NCBI GenBank assembly: GCA_041398705.1
Contig: JAWKUI010000004.1
Location: forward strand, 124,001-188,000
Source of the DNA: NORP259 sp041398705
GTDB taxonomy: Bacteria; Planctomycetota; UBA1135; GCA-002686595
DNA length: 64,000 bases
Direction: 5' to 3'
Shown: positions 26,330 to 34,335 of the stretch, in pieces
Numbering within the stretch: the first letter of the stretch is position 1
How the letters are laid out: every line of letters begins with the position of its first letter
The notes under the pieces: model-generated
What the model was told of the DNA's origin: nothing
What the model saw: only the letters and a program-made list of their open reading frames with translations
Database searches by the model: none
Program-made: the position numbers and the translations under genes

Positions 26330-29170
26330 TCAGGGGACCCGCTGCAGCTCCGTTCGGCCCGTGCCCAGATCCAGGCGCACGGGGTCGTGCAAGGTCTCTT
26401 GCCATTCGGCCGACTCGCTTTCCCGGCAGACGAAGCGCGCGGCGCCCCAGACCAGGCAGCCACCGGAACACCGGCCTGTGGCATCCGTCCGGCCCAGCGT
26501 TTGCACTTCGCCCTGATGCGCGTTCTCCAGGGCGATCACGCCGACCTCCCAGCCGGCCAAGGTTTGCCGCTGTCCATCGAACAATTGCACGAGCGGCCAA
26601 CTCCGGCCTAGATCGCGCAGATCGAGCTGCGCCTCGGCCACGCCGCCTTCGGGCACCGTCACCGGCTCGACGCGACCTTCCGCGAACACGGCCAGGGTGC
26701 TTTCGATCACCAGGTAGTGCTCGCCGGCCGGCACGTTCTCGAGCACGAAGTGGCCATCGGGGGCCACCTCGCACGTCGCCATGCTGCCCGGATGGTTGAG
26801 GTTCAAGCGAAGGCCGCCGGGGGCCTGGCCATCGGGGAGCAAGACGCGCCCATGGATCGTGCCGGTCGGAACCAACTCCAGATCCCCCGCCAGGACCGCC
26901 TCCAGCCCCGCTAGTTTCGCCGCGCGGACCAGTCGTCCGTGTCCTAGCCCGTCGATCACGGCCAGGCGCACGGGGTCGCCATGGATCGGCGGGACCTGCA
27001 GGCGGAAACGGCCCTGCGCGTCGCTTTCTGCCCAATCCAATGCGACCGCGGGTCCCACCGGAAAGCGCTTCTGGGCGTAGGCCAGCGGCAAGGCCCGGGT
27101 CGAGTCGGACTCCCCCCGCACGAGCTCCAGCCGAGCCCCGTCCACAGGGGCGCCCTGATACAGCACTCGCCCGGAAAGGAACCGCGCGGGCTGCATCGCA
27201 ATCGGCGGTCCCGCCGTCAGATCCGCGCTATCGAGGTACGTGGTTTCGTAGCCATCCGCCTGCAGGCGTAGCCGCCCGCCGCCCAGGTCCGGAATCGGAT
27301 ACCACCCGCCAGCCCCGGGTTCCACGCGTGCGTTGCGAATCGGCAGATTGCCGCCGAACAGGGCATCGTCATCGATGCGCCGGATGAACAGGTTTCCAAC
27401 GGGCTGTTTGGTGAGCGCGTCCTGGACCAGGGCCAGGGAGCGGGTGATCGGCGGCAGGGTCAGGGTTGCCGACATCGGGGACTCCCCCACCGTGATCTGC
27501 ATCGACGCAGGGGCGCCTTGCTCGGGTTGCACCGCCAGCACCGCGCGCATATCGCGGTTGAGCTGCAACGTCACGGAGCCGGAGGCATCGGTCAACTCAT
27601 CGGACGGCAGGAATCCCCCGCGGTAGCCAGGATACAGGACCAACACCCGTTCGCCGGGCCGGGTTTGGCCATCGGCATCCTGCACCGTCACCGTCACGGG
27701 CGTTGCCGGTGGGATCTGCCAGTCGATCGCACCGCTGGCGGATCCCGGGTGAACGTACACCGGGGCCGGCTGCAGGAACTGGACCTTGTGCCGCACCAGG
27801 ATCTCCTGTTCCCCGGCGATCAGGAACGGAACGTGAATGTCGCCCTGCGCATCGGTCTGCGCGGTACTGCCGGTGGTCGCGCTCTGACCGGGAAAGAAGT
27901 CCACCTGGGTCCAGGGGAGGGCGCGGCCTTCGCTGTCGGTCACCCGGGCGTGCAATTCGCCTCCCGGCATCAGCCGAATCGCGGGCAACTCGCGGATTCC
28001 CGGGCGCAACGGTGCCATGCCGAAGGCCGCTTGGCCGAACCAGCGCGAAACGCGCGTCCACGCGGGGCCGGCCGTGACCTCGAGCACGATGTCGGTGGCC
28101 GTGGGCATTGGGAATCCCAGCTCGAAGCGTCCCGCTTCGTCGGTCTGGATGCGGTACCCCTGAAAGCGCGATTCCGGATTGAGTTGCGGAGCCGGATCGC
28201 CGGTGCGCCATTCACGCCAAGAGCCCACCTGCACCTCGGCGCCAGCGATGGGCCGTCCCGCTTGATCCACGATGCGTCCGTGCAACTCGACTTCGCTCGG
28301 GCGGTTGGACTCGGGCTCGGGATCCGGCCGCTGCCGCACGGAAGTTCCTTGCTCCGCAAGCAGGTCGGCGGGGGCGCTACCGGTAGTGCGGTTGGCTGGC
28401 TCGCCGGTCGGGGCTCCTGAAGCACCTGCGGTGCCCAACGGCCAGAGTCGTGGCAGCAACAGGACTGCGGGGATCAGCAGCAATGCCCAGATTCCGGTCG
28501 ACAGCAGGGACTTGCGCGGCACTTCCCGAGCCGCTTGCATCAGCGCCTTGCGCACGCGCAGGTTGGGTGCAGCCGTCGGTTCCGCCGCCAGGCCGCCGCG
28601 GGCTTGTTCCCCGGAGATCCATGCCGCGCCCACCACCAGCGGGAACAACGTGCGCAGGCGTTCGAGTCCCCGCGCGAGTTGCGAACGCACGGTACCGCGC
28701 GAACGTCCGAGCATTTCCGCGATCTCTTGGGACCCCATCCCTTCTTTGATCCGCAGCACCAGCACCGACCGATAGCGCTCGGGCATGCCCTCGAGCGCCC
28801 GATCCAGTTGCCCGTCCAATTCGACAGCCATCGCCTGGGAGATCGGCTCCGGGGCCACCAATTCGAGGGCCTCCGCCACCTGTTCCATGCTTTGCGCGGG
28901 CCGATGGGAACGGCGCACGTCCTCTTCGATGGAAACGAGCACTTCGGTCAACCACGCAAGCAACGGCTGCTGGCCATCCCAATCCTCGCGCCGCTCCATC
29001 GCCATCAGGTACGTGGCCTGCAGCAGGTCCTCGGCATGGGCGTGGTCCCGCGTCAGTTGCAACGCGGTGGTGGCGAGCTGGGGCGCAGTCAGGTCATAGA
29101 CCTGCCCCAGGAACGCGGGTTTTCCCTGTTCGCGGTAGCGGGCAAACAGAGCTTCGGCAGGTAAGCTCAT
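26330..29170 (-). CDS. Membrane-tethered ECF-type sigma factor fused to a large extracytoplasmic regulatory-like region
   Basis: 946 residues. Residues ~10-90 form sigma region 2 (HAEDLLQATYLMAMER) and ~120-176 form region 4 with a clear helix-turn-helix (SQEIAEMLGRSRGTVRSQLA). A transmembrane helix at ~221-242 (IWALLLIPAVLLLPRL) is followed by about 700 residues of exported beta-sandwich repeats of the carboxypeptidase-regulatory-like type: VELHGRIVDQAGRPIAGAEV, LHARVTDSEGRALPWTQVDF, VTVQDADGQTRPGERVLVL, IHGRVLLPDGQAPGGLRLNL. This places promoter recognition in the cytoplasm and a sensing or binding region outside, in one chain. The adjacent upstream gene encodes a paralog. Fusions of this broad architecture are known from Planctomycetes; ligand and regulon are unknown. 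Confidence 0.88.
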   Translation of the reverse strand: MSLPAEALFARYREQGKPAFLGQVYDLTAPQLATTALQLTRDHAHAEDLLQATYLMAMERREDWDGQQPLLAWLTEVLVSIEEDVRRSHRPAQSMEQVAEALELVAPEPISQAMAVELDGQLDRALEGMPERYRSVLVLRIKEGMGSQEIAEMLGRSRGTVRSQLARGLERLRTLFPLVVGAAWISGEQARGGLAAEPTAAPNLRVRKALMQAAREVPRKSLLSTGIWALLLIPAVLLLPRLWPLGTAGASGAPTGEPANRTTGSAPADLLAEQGTSVRQRPDPEPESNRPSEVELHGRIVDQAGRPIAGAEVQVGSWREWRTGDPAPQLNPESRFQGYRIQTDEAGRFELGFPMPTATDIVLEVTAGPAWTRVSRWFGQAAFGMAPLRPGIRELPAIRLMPGGELHARVTDSEGRALPWTQVDFFPGQSATTGSTAQTDAQGDIHVPFLIAGEQEILVRHKVQFLQPAPVYVHPGSASGAIDWQIPPATPVTVTVQDADGQTRPGERVLVLYPGYRGGFLPSDELTDASGSVTLQLNRDMRAVLAVQPEQGAPASMQITVGESPMSATLTLPPITRSLALVQDALTKQPVGNLFIRRIDDDALFGGNLPIRNARVEPGAGGWYPIPDLGGGRLRLQADGYETTYLDSADLTAGPPIAMQPARFLSGRVLYQGAPVDGARLELVRGESDSTRALPLAYAQKRFPVGPAVALDWAESDAQGRFRLQVPPIHGDPVRLAVIDGLGHGRLVRAAKLAGLEAVLAGDLELVPTGTIHGRVLLPDGQAPGGLRLNLNHPGSMATCEVAPDGHFVLENVPAGEHYLVIESTLAVFAEGRVEPVTVPEGGVAEAQLDLRDLGRSWPLVQLFDGQRQTLAGWEVGVIALENAHQGEVQTLGRTDATGRCSGGCLVWGAARFVCRESESAEWQETLHDPVRLDLGTGRTELQRVP

Positions 29171-29245
29171 GGGCTCCAGAGTAGCGCTGGAGCGGAAAAA
29201 AGCGCCGCTACAGCCCCGATTCCGTCGGGATGCTCCGCTCCGGGT

Positions 29246-31660
29246 CTACAGGTCCCAATCCAAGGCGGTTCCGGTGCCAGCGAAGAGCGCCGCAGTCTGG
29301 GTCCAGGTCCGCCCGGTCGCGGAATCGTGCAGTACCAGGGTGCTTTCCCCCGCCGGCAAACCACGGAGCTCGAAGCTACCGTCGTCGGCGATCTGGGTCT
29401 TGATGGCGCTCTCCTTGGAGTTCAAGTGCAGCCACAATCCACCGGGGATCGAACCCGCCGCGCTACGCACCACGCCGCGCACCGTGGCTCCGGGTTGCAG
29501 CGACAAGACCTCGGGAAGGGGCCCTTCGGCCCGGAATCCCACGGCGCGATCCCCGAGACGCGCCTGCAGGCTTTCCCAGGCCGGTTCCCACCAAAGACCG
29601 CCCTCGTTGTCCAGCGTGGTCCAGTACACAAGGTCCTGACCCAAAGGCGCGCCGCGCACGGACACTAGGCACTCGACCTGGAGTCCAGCGGCGGGTTGGC
29701 CGTCGATCTCCAACCGGAGGCGCGCCGGCAACGGCGCCGTCCACTCCACGCTCCATGCCGCGCCCGGCGCGGGAACGTCGAGTACCAAGGGCGGGCTATC
29801 GAGCATGTGGACTTCGATGCGCGCTCCCGTGGGCAGCGGCAATTGCACCGTGTCGTCGTCCCCTAGTTGCACCGGATGGAACTCGGGATCCCCGTCCCCA
29901 TCGCGCCGCACGCGCAGGGTGCGGATCGCCACAGCGGCGGGCCGCGGATACCCTTCGGGAAACGCGATGTGCAAGGTCCGCGGGGCCGCGAACGCAGCGG
30001 TCAACACCACGCCGTCTTGTCCCGGTCGCAGTTCGCACCAATCACCCGGCCGATTCTTGAAGAGTGCGCGCACCGTAAACGGTGTATCGCCCAGAGTGGC
30101 CAAGGTGATCCGACCTTCCGCGTCCGTGCGCCCGGCCGACTGCGGAACGCACCAAGGAAGATCGGCCAGACGCGCCTGCACGCTCGCCCCTTCGAGCGGC
30201 CGGCCATCGAGGTCGAGGACCTGGAACGTGCGCTCGGGCCAATCCGGCAGGTTCCAGTGGAACGGTTGCTCTTGGTCCCCGCGCGTGAGGGAAAGCGGGT
30301 CGATCGCCATGGCCGCCAGGCCGAATCCGATCGCGGCCTCGTGGGTACCGGCGGCGAGAATCTGGGTGCGCAGGGCGCCGTGGGCGTCCGCGAATAGCCA
30401 GATCGGAGTGCCGACCACTTCGCCATTGGAGATGCAAAGCCAAGCCCCTTCGGCGCTCTGCCCGGCGCGGGTCAAGGTGCCTTCCAGATGCGCCGCCGGT
30501 ACCAACTGCAACGGCGCGAGCCGTCGCCGGCCCGGCAGCAAAGGCGGTTCCGCGCTCAGGCCCGAGCCGAAGTGCACGGCCTGGCCGAGATACCCCTCCT
30601 CCGAGTGCACATACATGCTGACCAGGGCATCTCCCGGAGCGGGCACTGCAAACGCAAACTCGCCTGCCGCGTCGGTTTCTGCGTCCCAATCGACCATGGG
30701 CATGTTCTCGTCGAAGGGTTCCACCCGCAGCAGCAACTTGCGACCCTGCGCGGGGCCGCCATCCGGCAGCAGCAGGCGTCCGCTGAGTTGCACTTGTTCC
30801 GGCGCCGCGGAATGCGCTGCAAGGGCAGCATCCGGCGTATCCGATTCCGGCGAAACCGCAATGCGGGCCGCGGGGTTGGAGGGCCCGCTGGCCAAAACGC
30901 TGGATTCGTCGCCGGTGCGCTCTGCGGCCTGCATGGAATCGTTCAACGGGTGCTCGGATTTCTGGGTGCGGTACCACAAACCCGCCGCGGCCCCCACCGC
31001 GAGCACGACCAGCGCGACTTTGGCGAGCGAGGCCACGGGCGCAGGCGCGGGGCCCGAGGGCAACGGTTTGGTTTCGCTGGCCGTCGGCCGGAGCCCTTGG
31101 CGCAGCGCCTTCGCCACCGGCGTGGCTGCGAACGGAACCAGCAAGATCGCCAGGGGCAGGCGTTCGCGCAGGTGCTGCAAGGCCCGCGACCATTGCGAGC
31201 GCACGGTGGCGGCGCTGCGACCGAGCTGATCCCCGATTTCCCGGGCGTTGCAGCCTTGGCTGCGCAGCTCGAACACATCACGGTAGGACTCCGGCATCGT
31301 GCGCAGTGCGGAGTCGAGGGCCTGGCTGAGTTCCCCGGCCATCGCGAAGGACGCGGGATCCCCCGGATCGGTGGGTTCCGCGGTCAATTCGGCCAGTCGC
31401 GGTTCTTCGGGCAAGCCGAGCGAAATGTCGGCGAGCAATTCGCCCATCCAATCGCCCAGCGAATCCTGTTTGCGCCAGGTGCGCGCCTCTTGCATCGCCC
31501 GCAAGAAGGCCGTGTGCACCAAATCCTCCGCGGCCGCGTCGCTCGGCTGGAAGGTCAGGGCAGCGGCCTTGAGGCTGGGAGCCAATTGCTCGTAGACCTC
31601 GGCCAAGTAGCGCGCTTCCCCGGTGCGGCGGAATTGAATGAAGGCGGATTCCGGACTCAT
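29246..31660 (-). CDS. Second membrane-tethered ECF-type sigma factor with extracytoplasmic regulatory-like region
   Basis: 804 residues from the ATG at 31660; the open frame upstream lacks conserved sequence and overlaps the next gene. Region 2 lies around residues 10-80 (AAAEDLVHTAFLRAMQEART), region 4 around 112-168 with the helix-turn-helix NAREIGDQLGRSAATVRSQW. One membrane helix at ~211-230 (SLAKVALVVLAVGAAAGLWY) leads into ~570 exported residues of beta-sandwich repeats (VQLSGRLLLPDGGPAQGRKL; FQVLDLDGRPLEGASVQARL; PGATVRGVVRSAAGSIPGGL). It is 75 bases upstream of the 946-residue paralog on the same strand. The exported parts are clearly diverged from each other while the sigma parts keep the same plan, suggesting duplication with change of ligand. 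Confidence 0.88.
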   Translation of the reverse strand: MSPESAFIQFRRTGEARYLAEVYEQLAPSLKAAALTFQPSDAAAEDLVHTAFLRAMQEARTWRKQDSLGDWMGELLADISLGLPEEPRLAELTAEPTDPGDPASFAMAGELSQALDSALRTMPESYRDVFELRSQGCNAREIGDQLGRSAATVRSQWSRALQHLRERLPLAILLVPFAATPVAKALRQGLRPTASETKPLPSGPAPAPVASLAKVALVVLAVGAAAGLWYRTQKSEHPLNDSMQAAERTGDESSVLASGPSNPAARIAVSPESDTPDAALAAHSAAPEQVQLSGRLLLPDGGPAQGRKLLLRVEPFDENMPMVDWDAETDAAGEFAFAVPAPGDALVSMYVHSEEGYLGQAVHFGSGLSAEPPLLPGRRRLAPLQLVPAAHLEGTLTRAGQSAEGAWLCISNGEVVGTPIWLFADAHGALRTQILAAGTHEAAIGFGLAAMAIDPLSLTRGDQEQPFHWNLPDWPERTFQVLDLDGRPLEGASVQARLADLPWCVPQSAGRTDAEGRITLATLGDTPFTVRALFKNRPGDWCELRPGQDGVVLTAAFAAPRTLHIAFPEGYPRPAAVAIRTLRVRRDGDGDPEFHPVQLGDDDTVQLPLPTGARIEVHMLDSPPLVLDVPAPGAAWSVEWTAPLPARLRLEIDGQPAAGLQVECLVSVRGAPLGQDLVYWTTLDNEGGLWWEPAWESLQARLGDRAVGFRAEGPLPEVLSLQPGATVRGVVRSAAGSIPGGLWLHLNSKESAIKTQIADDGSFELRGLPAGESTLVLHDSATGRTWTQTAALFAGTGTALDWDL

Positions 31661-31709
31661 GAACGTGGCGGGCGAATGCGGAGTGGAGGGTGGAGTCGGA
31701 AACGGGTTT

Positions 31710-32345
31710 TCAGGGGGCGAGCAGCCAATCGGCGGGCAGCGTGAGCCGCAGCGGACTTGCGCTTTCGATGCGGGCATCGGGCAGCCAATCGTGCAGGAAT
31801 CCGGGAATGGACTCGCCCGCCGGCCACGGAACTTCGAGGCTCCATCCCTCGCCGGTGCGTTCGAGGTTCCACGTTCCACCGCCGCTGTGGTGTGCCGCGG
31901 TCCAAAGCAGGCGGCCCAGGGCCACCGGTACCTGCCAGCCGTCGAGTGCACCGGGCTGCAGCAGCGGAAGTGTGGCGGGGCCGGTGAAGGAGCCGGCTTT
32001 GTTGCGCCGCAGGCCTTCTTCGACGAGCCCCACGATCCAGCGCAACCCTTCGGGTTCGCGCCGGGAGAGCAGCAGGTTGCCGCCGCGCGCCGAAGCGAGT
32101 ACCGCGAGCAACCAGCCGATGTGCGTGAGTTCGCTACCGGTGCGCGCGAGTTCGGGGGACTTGCTCTCGAGCAACTCCTCCGCGCCCGTCAACCCGAGCA
32201 AGGCCCGGTACCCGGTGATCCACTGGGTCTGGTTGTTGATCCGGTGCACCAGGACCGGCAGGGCCCACTCCAACAGGTCCTGCGTCAGCGGCTCGGATTC
32301 GCTCTGCACGGGGAACGCCTTGCCCAGGGAGAAACCAAGGTTCAT
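31710..32345 (-). CDS. Histidine-kinase-like protein with H-box but degenerate ATPase domain
   Basis: 211 residues, no membrane segment. LPVLVHRINNQTQWITGYRA at about residues 29-48 resembles the dimerisation H-box of histidine kinases of the HxxNN type (His near residue 34), followed by a second helix and a short beta region where the ATPase domain would be (VALGRLLWTAAHHSGGGTWN; GWSLEVPWP). The G1 and G2 glycine boxes are missing, so it should not bind ATP; it may be a phosphotransfer or dimerisation module, or a decayed kinase. It lies 49 bases upstream of the second sigma fusion on the same strand, so the three genes probably form one transcript. Confidence 0.65.
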   Translation of the reverse strand: MNLGFSLGKAFPVQSESEPLTQDLLEWALPVLVHRINNQTQWITGYRALLGLTGAEELLESKSPELARTGSELTHIGWLLAVLASARGGNLLLSRREPEGLRWIVGLVEEGLRRNKAGSFTGPATLPLLQPGALDGWQVPVALGRLLWTAAHHSGGGTWNLERTGEGWSLEVPWPAGESIPGFLHDWLPDARIESASPLRLTLPADWLLAP

Positions 32346-32385
32346 CCAGCGCGCAGCCCCCCCCGGGGCGCAGTCACCTGCGCGT

Positions 32386-32471
32386 TGGTACCGGAAGAGG
32401 GACTCGAACCCTCATGTCCTTGCGGACAACGGATTTTGAATCCGTCGCGTCTACCATTCCGCCATTCCGGC
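32386..32471 (-). tRNA. tRNA-Leu(CAA)
   Basis: Minus-strand cloverleaf of 86 nt with a long variable arm. The 7-bp acceptor stem GCCGGAA/TTCCGGT includes a G-U pair at position 1-72. The anticodon stem ACGGA/TCCGT encloses loop TTCAAAA, giving anticodon CAA (codon UUG). The T arm contains GGTTCGAGTCC and the 3' CCA is encoded. Preceded by a consensus promoter at 32483-32511. Confidence 0.95.
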
Positions 32472-32482
32472 CCGGTGCGAGG

Positions 32483-32511
32483 ATCTTAGAAAGCTCCCAG
32501 GGGCCGTACAA
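32483..32511 (-). promoter_or_regulatory. Promoter of tRNA-Leu(CAA)
   Basis: Minus strand: TTGTAC, 17 bases, TAAGAT, ending 11 bases before the mature 5' end of the tRNA. Good sigma-70-type match. Confidence 0.75.
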
Positions 32512-32555
32512 GGGCCTCCGGCCGTACTTCGGCGCCAGTGTGACCGGTTTCCCCG

Positions 32556-33248
32556 CTATTCGGACGGGGGCCAGAGCAGGGCGTCCAGGCCGCGCTGCAA
32601 GCCGCGCAGGCGCCGGACCTGCCGCAGGGCCAGTTCGATGCCGGGACCGTAGATGCGCCGGTCCAGGGCCTCGTGGCGCAGGCGTAGCACCTCGCCCGGC
32701 CCGGAGAAGACCACTTCCTGGTTGGCGAGCACACCCTGCAGGCGGCGCCAGTGGATCGGGATCTCGGTCTGCTCCCCCACCACGGCCGCTAGGCGCTTGT
32801 GCGTTTCCAGGGCGGTGCCGCTGGGCGCATCGCGCTTGCTGGGGTGGTGTTCCTCGAGGATGGCGATGTCCCCGAGGTACGGCGCGGCCAGGGCGGCCAG
32901 GCGCATCATCAGGCAGGCGCCGACCGAGAAGTTCGGCACCACCAGGCAGCCGAGGTCCGCCTCGAAGGCGGCCTGGTGCAGCGCGTCATCCTGGGCCGGA
33001 TCCATGCCGGAGGTGCCCACCACCACGTGCAGACCGGCTTCGAGCAGGCGCATGGCGTGACCATATCCGAGGCCGGCGCGCGTGAAGTCGAGCCCAATCT
33101 CCGCGTCCGCCAGGTCGCGACTCCAGTCGGAGCGCGAGGTGATGCGCGCCACCACCCGCAGGTCCGGCTGGTCGGCGAGCCAGTCGTCCGCGAAGCGGCC
33201 CATGTGCCCCTCGGCGCCGATCAAGGCGATGCGGGCGGGCTCAGCCAC
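32556..33248 (-). CDS. dapB: 4-hydroxy-tetrahydrodipicolinate reductase
   Basis: 230 residues, slightly short for the family. NAD(P)H-dependent reductase of the diaminopimelate/lysine pathway. N-terminal Rossmann loop IALIGAEGHMGRFADDWL, VVVGTSGMDPAQ, VPNFSVGACLMMRLA, and the catalytic motif EEHHPSKRDAPSGTALETHK with the conserved His pair and Lys. The start is a GTG at 33248 with GGAGG a few bases upstream, lying 8 bases inside the end of ddl; the longer open frame upstream is a shadow in ddl. Third gene of a cell-wall-related leftward run. Confidence 0.92.
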   Translation of the reverse strand: MAEPARIALIGAEGHMGRFADDWLADQPDLRVVARITSRSDWSRDLADAEIGLDFTRAGLGYGHAMRLLEAGLHVVVGTSGMDPAQDDALHQAAFEADLGCLVVPNFSVGACLMMRLAALAAPYLGDIAILEEHHPSKRDAPSGTALETHKRLAAVVGEQTEIPIHWRRLQGVLANQEVVFSGPGEVLRLRHEALDRRIYGPGIELALRQVRRLRGLQRGLDALLWPPSE

Positions 33249-34335
33249 GGGTCCTCCCCCACGCCTGGGCCGCGAGCTCGAGGCAGAGTTCGCGGTACGG
33301 CAGGCCGATGCGGCTGGCGGACAACGGGAACAACGAGCGAGAGGTGAAACCGGGCAACGTGTTGGCTTCGAGCAGCACCGGGGGCCGGTCGGCGGGCACG
33401 AGGAAGTCGAGGCGCGCGTAGCCGGAGAGGCCAGCGGCATTCCAGGCCCGGCGCGCCGCAGTCTCGAGGGCCGCCAGCTGGGAGTCCGCCACGTTCTGCG
33501 GCGGGCACAACTCGAGCGCGCCATCGTCCGCGTACTTCTCGTGATAGTCGAACCACCCGGCGGCCTGGGGGCGGATCTCCACCACCGGCAGCACCTGCAG
33601 GCCGCCGTGGCGATCTTCGAGTAGGGGCACGGTGACTTCGATGCCCGCCACCGCCTGCTCGACGAGCCACTGCTCGGGCCGCGGGAGTTCGGGCAAGGCG
33701 CGCAGGCGCTGCTCGAGGTCCTCGTTGGCGTGCCAGCGCTGCATGGCGACCGACGAGCCGCCCAGGCTGGCTTTCACGAACCAGGGACCGGGGCCGAGGG
33801 CGCGAATGCGCGCGGCCAGCGAAGTGGCCTGCGAAGTGGCCAGCGAAGTGGCCTGTTCGGCGAATCCCTGACCCGCAAACGAAAGCCCATGGGCGAGTTC
33901 GAGGCCGGCGGAGGCGAAGATGTGGCGCGAGCGCACCTTGTCCAGGCACAGGGCCGACGCGGCCACCGGGGCACCGGTGTGCACGCGGCCCGCGATCTGC
34001 AGGAAACCCTGCCATTCGCCCCCTTCGCCTTCGCCGCCGTGCAGGGCAAGCAGGAACACCGTCGCGGCGGGCAGCAGTTCCACGGCGCGGGTCGGCGGCA
34101 TGGCTTCGCCGCCGATGATGCAGCTGCCGTCGCTGCCGGCTTCGAGCACGAACACCTCGCGCGCCGAACGATTGCCGGGTTTGCGCAGGGCTTCGGCGAT
34201 GCCGCGGCCGGATTTTAGCGAGACTTCGCGCTCGCTCGAGCGGCCGCCGCAGACGACGGCGATGGAAAACGGCAGTTCCCCGGCGGGGTACTGCGCCAGG
34301 TGGCACCAGTTCGGCAGGGCGGCCGGCGCGCTCAC
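33241..34335 (-). CDS. ddl: D-alanine--D-alanine ligase
   Basis: 364 residues. ATP-grasp ligase making the D-Ala-D-Ala dipeptide for peptidoglycan. N-terminal IAVVCGGRSSEREVSLKSG, then FLLALHGGEGEGGEWQGFLQ (the LHGxxGEDG region), CLDKVRSRHIFASAGL, WFVKASLGGSSVAM, the specificity/ATP region VTVPLLED, FDYHEKY and the metal-binding LLEANTLPGFTSRSLFP. GTG start at 34335 overlapping the upstream stop as GTGA. It contains a 3 x 12-nt in-frame tandem repeat (33818-33853). With dapB and the upstream UDP-sugar pyrophosphorylase it supports synthesis of a conventional peptidoglycan wall. Confidence 0.93.
   Translation of the reverse strand: MSAPAALPNWCHLAQYPAGELPFSIAVVCGGRSSEREVSLKSGRGIAEALRKPGNRSAREVFVLEAGSDGSCIIGGEAMPPTRAVELLPAATVFLLALHGGEGEGGEWQGFLQIAGRVHTGAPVAASALCLDKVRSRHIFASAGLELAHGLSFAGQGFAEQATSLATSQATSLAARIRALGPGPWFVKASLGGSSVAMQRWHANEDLEQRLRALPELPRPEQWLVEQAVAGIEVTVPLLEDRHGGLQVLPVVEIRPQAAGWFDYHEKYADDGALELCPPQNVADSQLAALETAARRAWNAAGLSGYARLDFLVPADRPPVLLEANTLPGFTSRSLFPLSASRIGLPYRELCLELAAQAWGRTRG
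33818..33853. repeat. Three tandem copies of a 12-nt unit inside ddl
   Basis: Units AGCGAAGTGGCC, TGCGAAGTGGCC and AGCGAAGTGGCC follow one another directly. They keep the reading frame and encode a repeated Ala-Thr-Ser-Leu/Gln segment (ATSLATSQATSLA) in the central ATP-grasp region, probably a surface loop. A slippage-prone site that would change loop length by four residues per unit. Confidence 0.85.
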
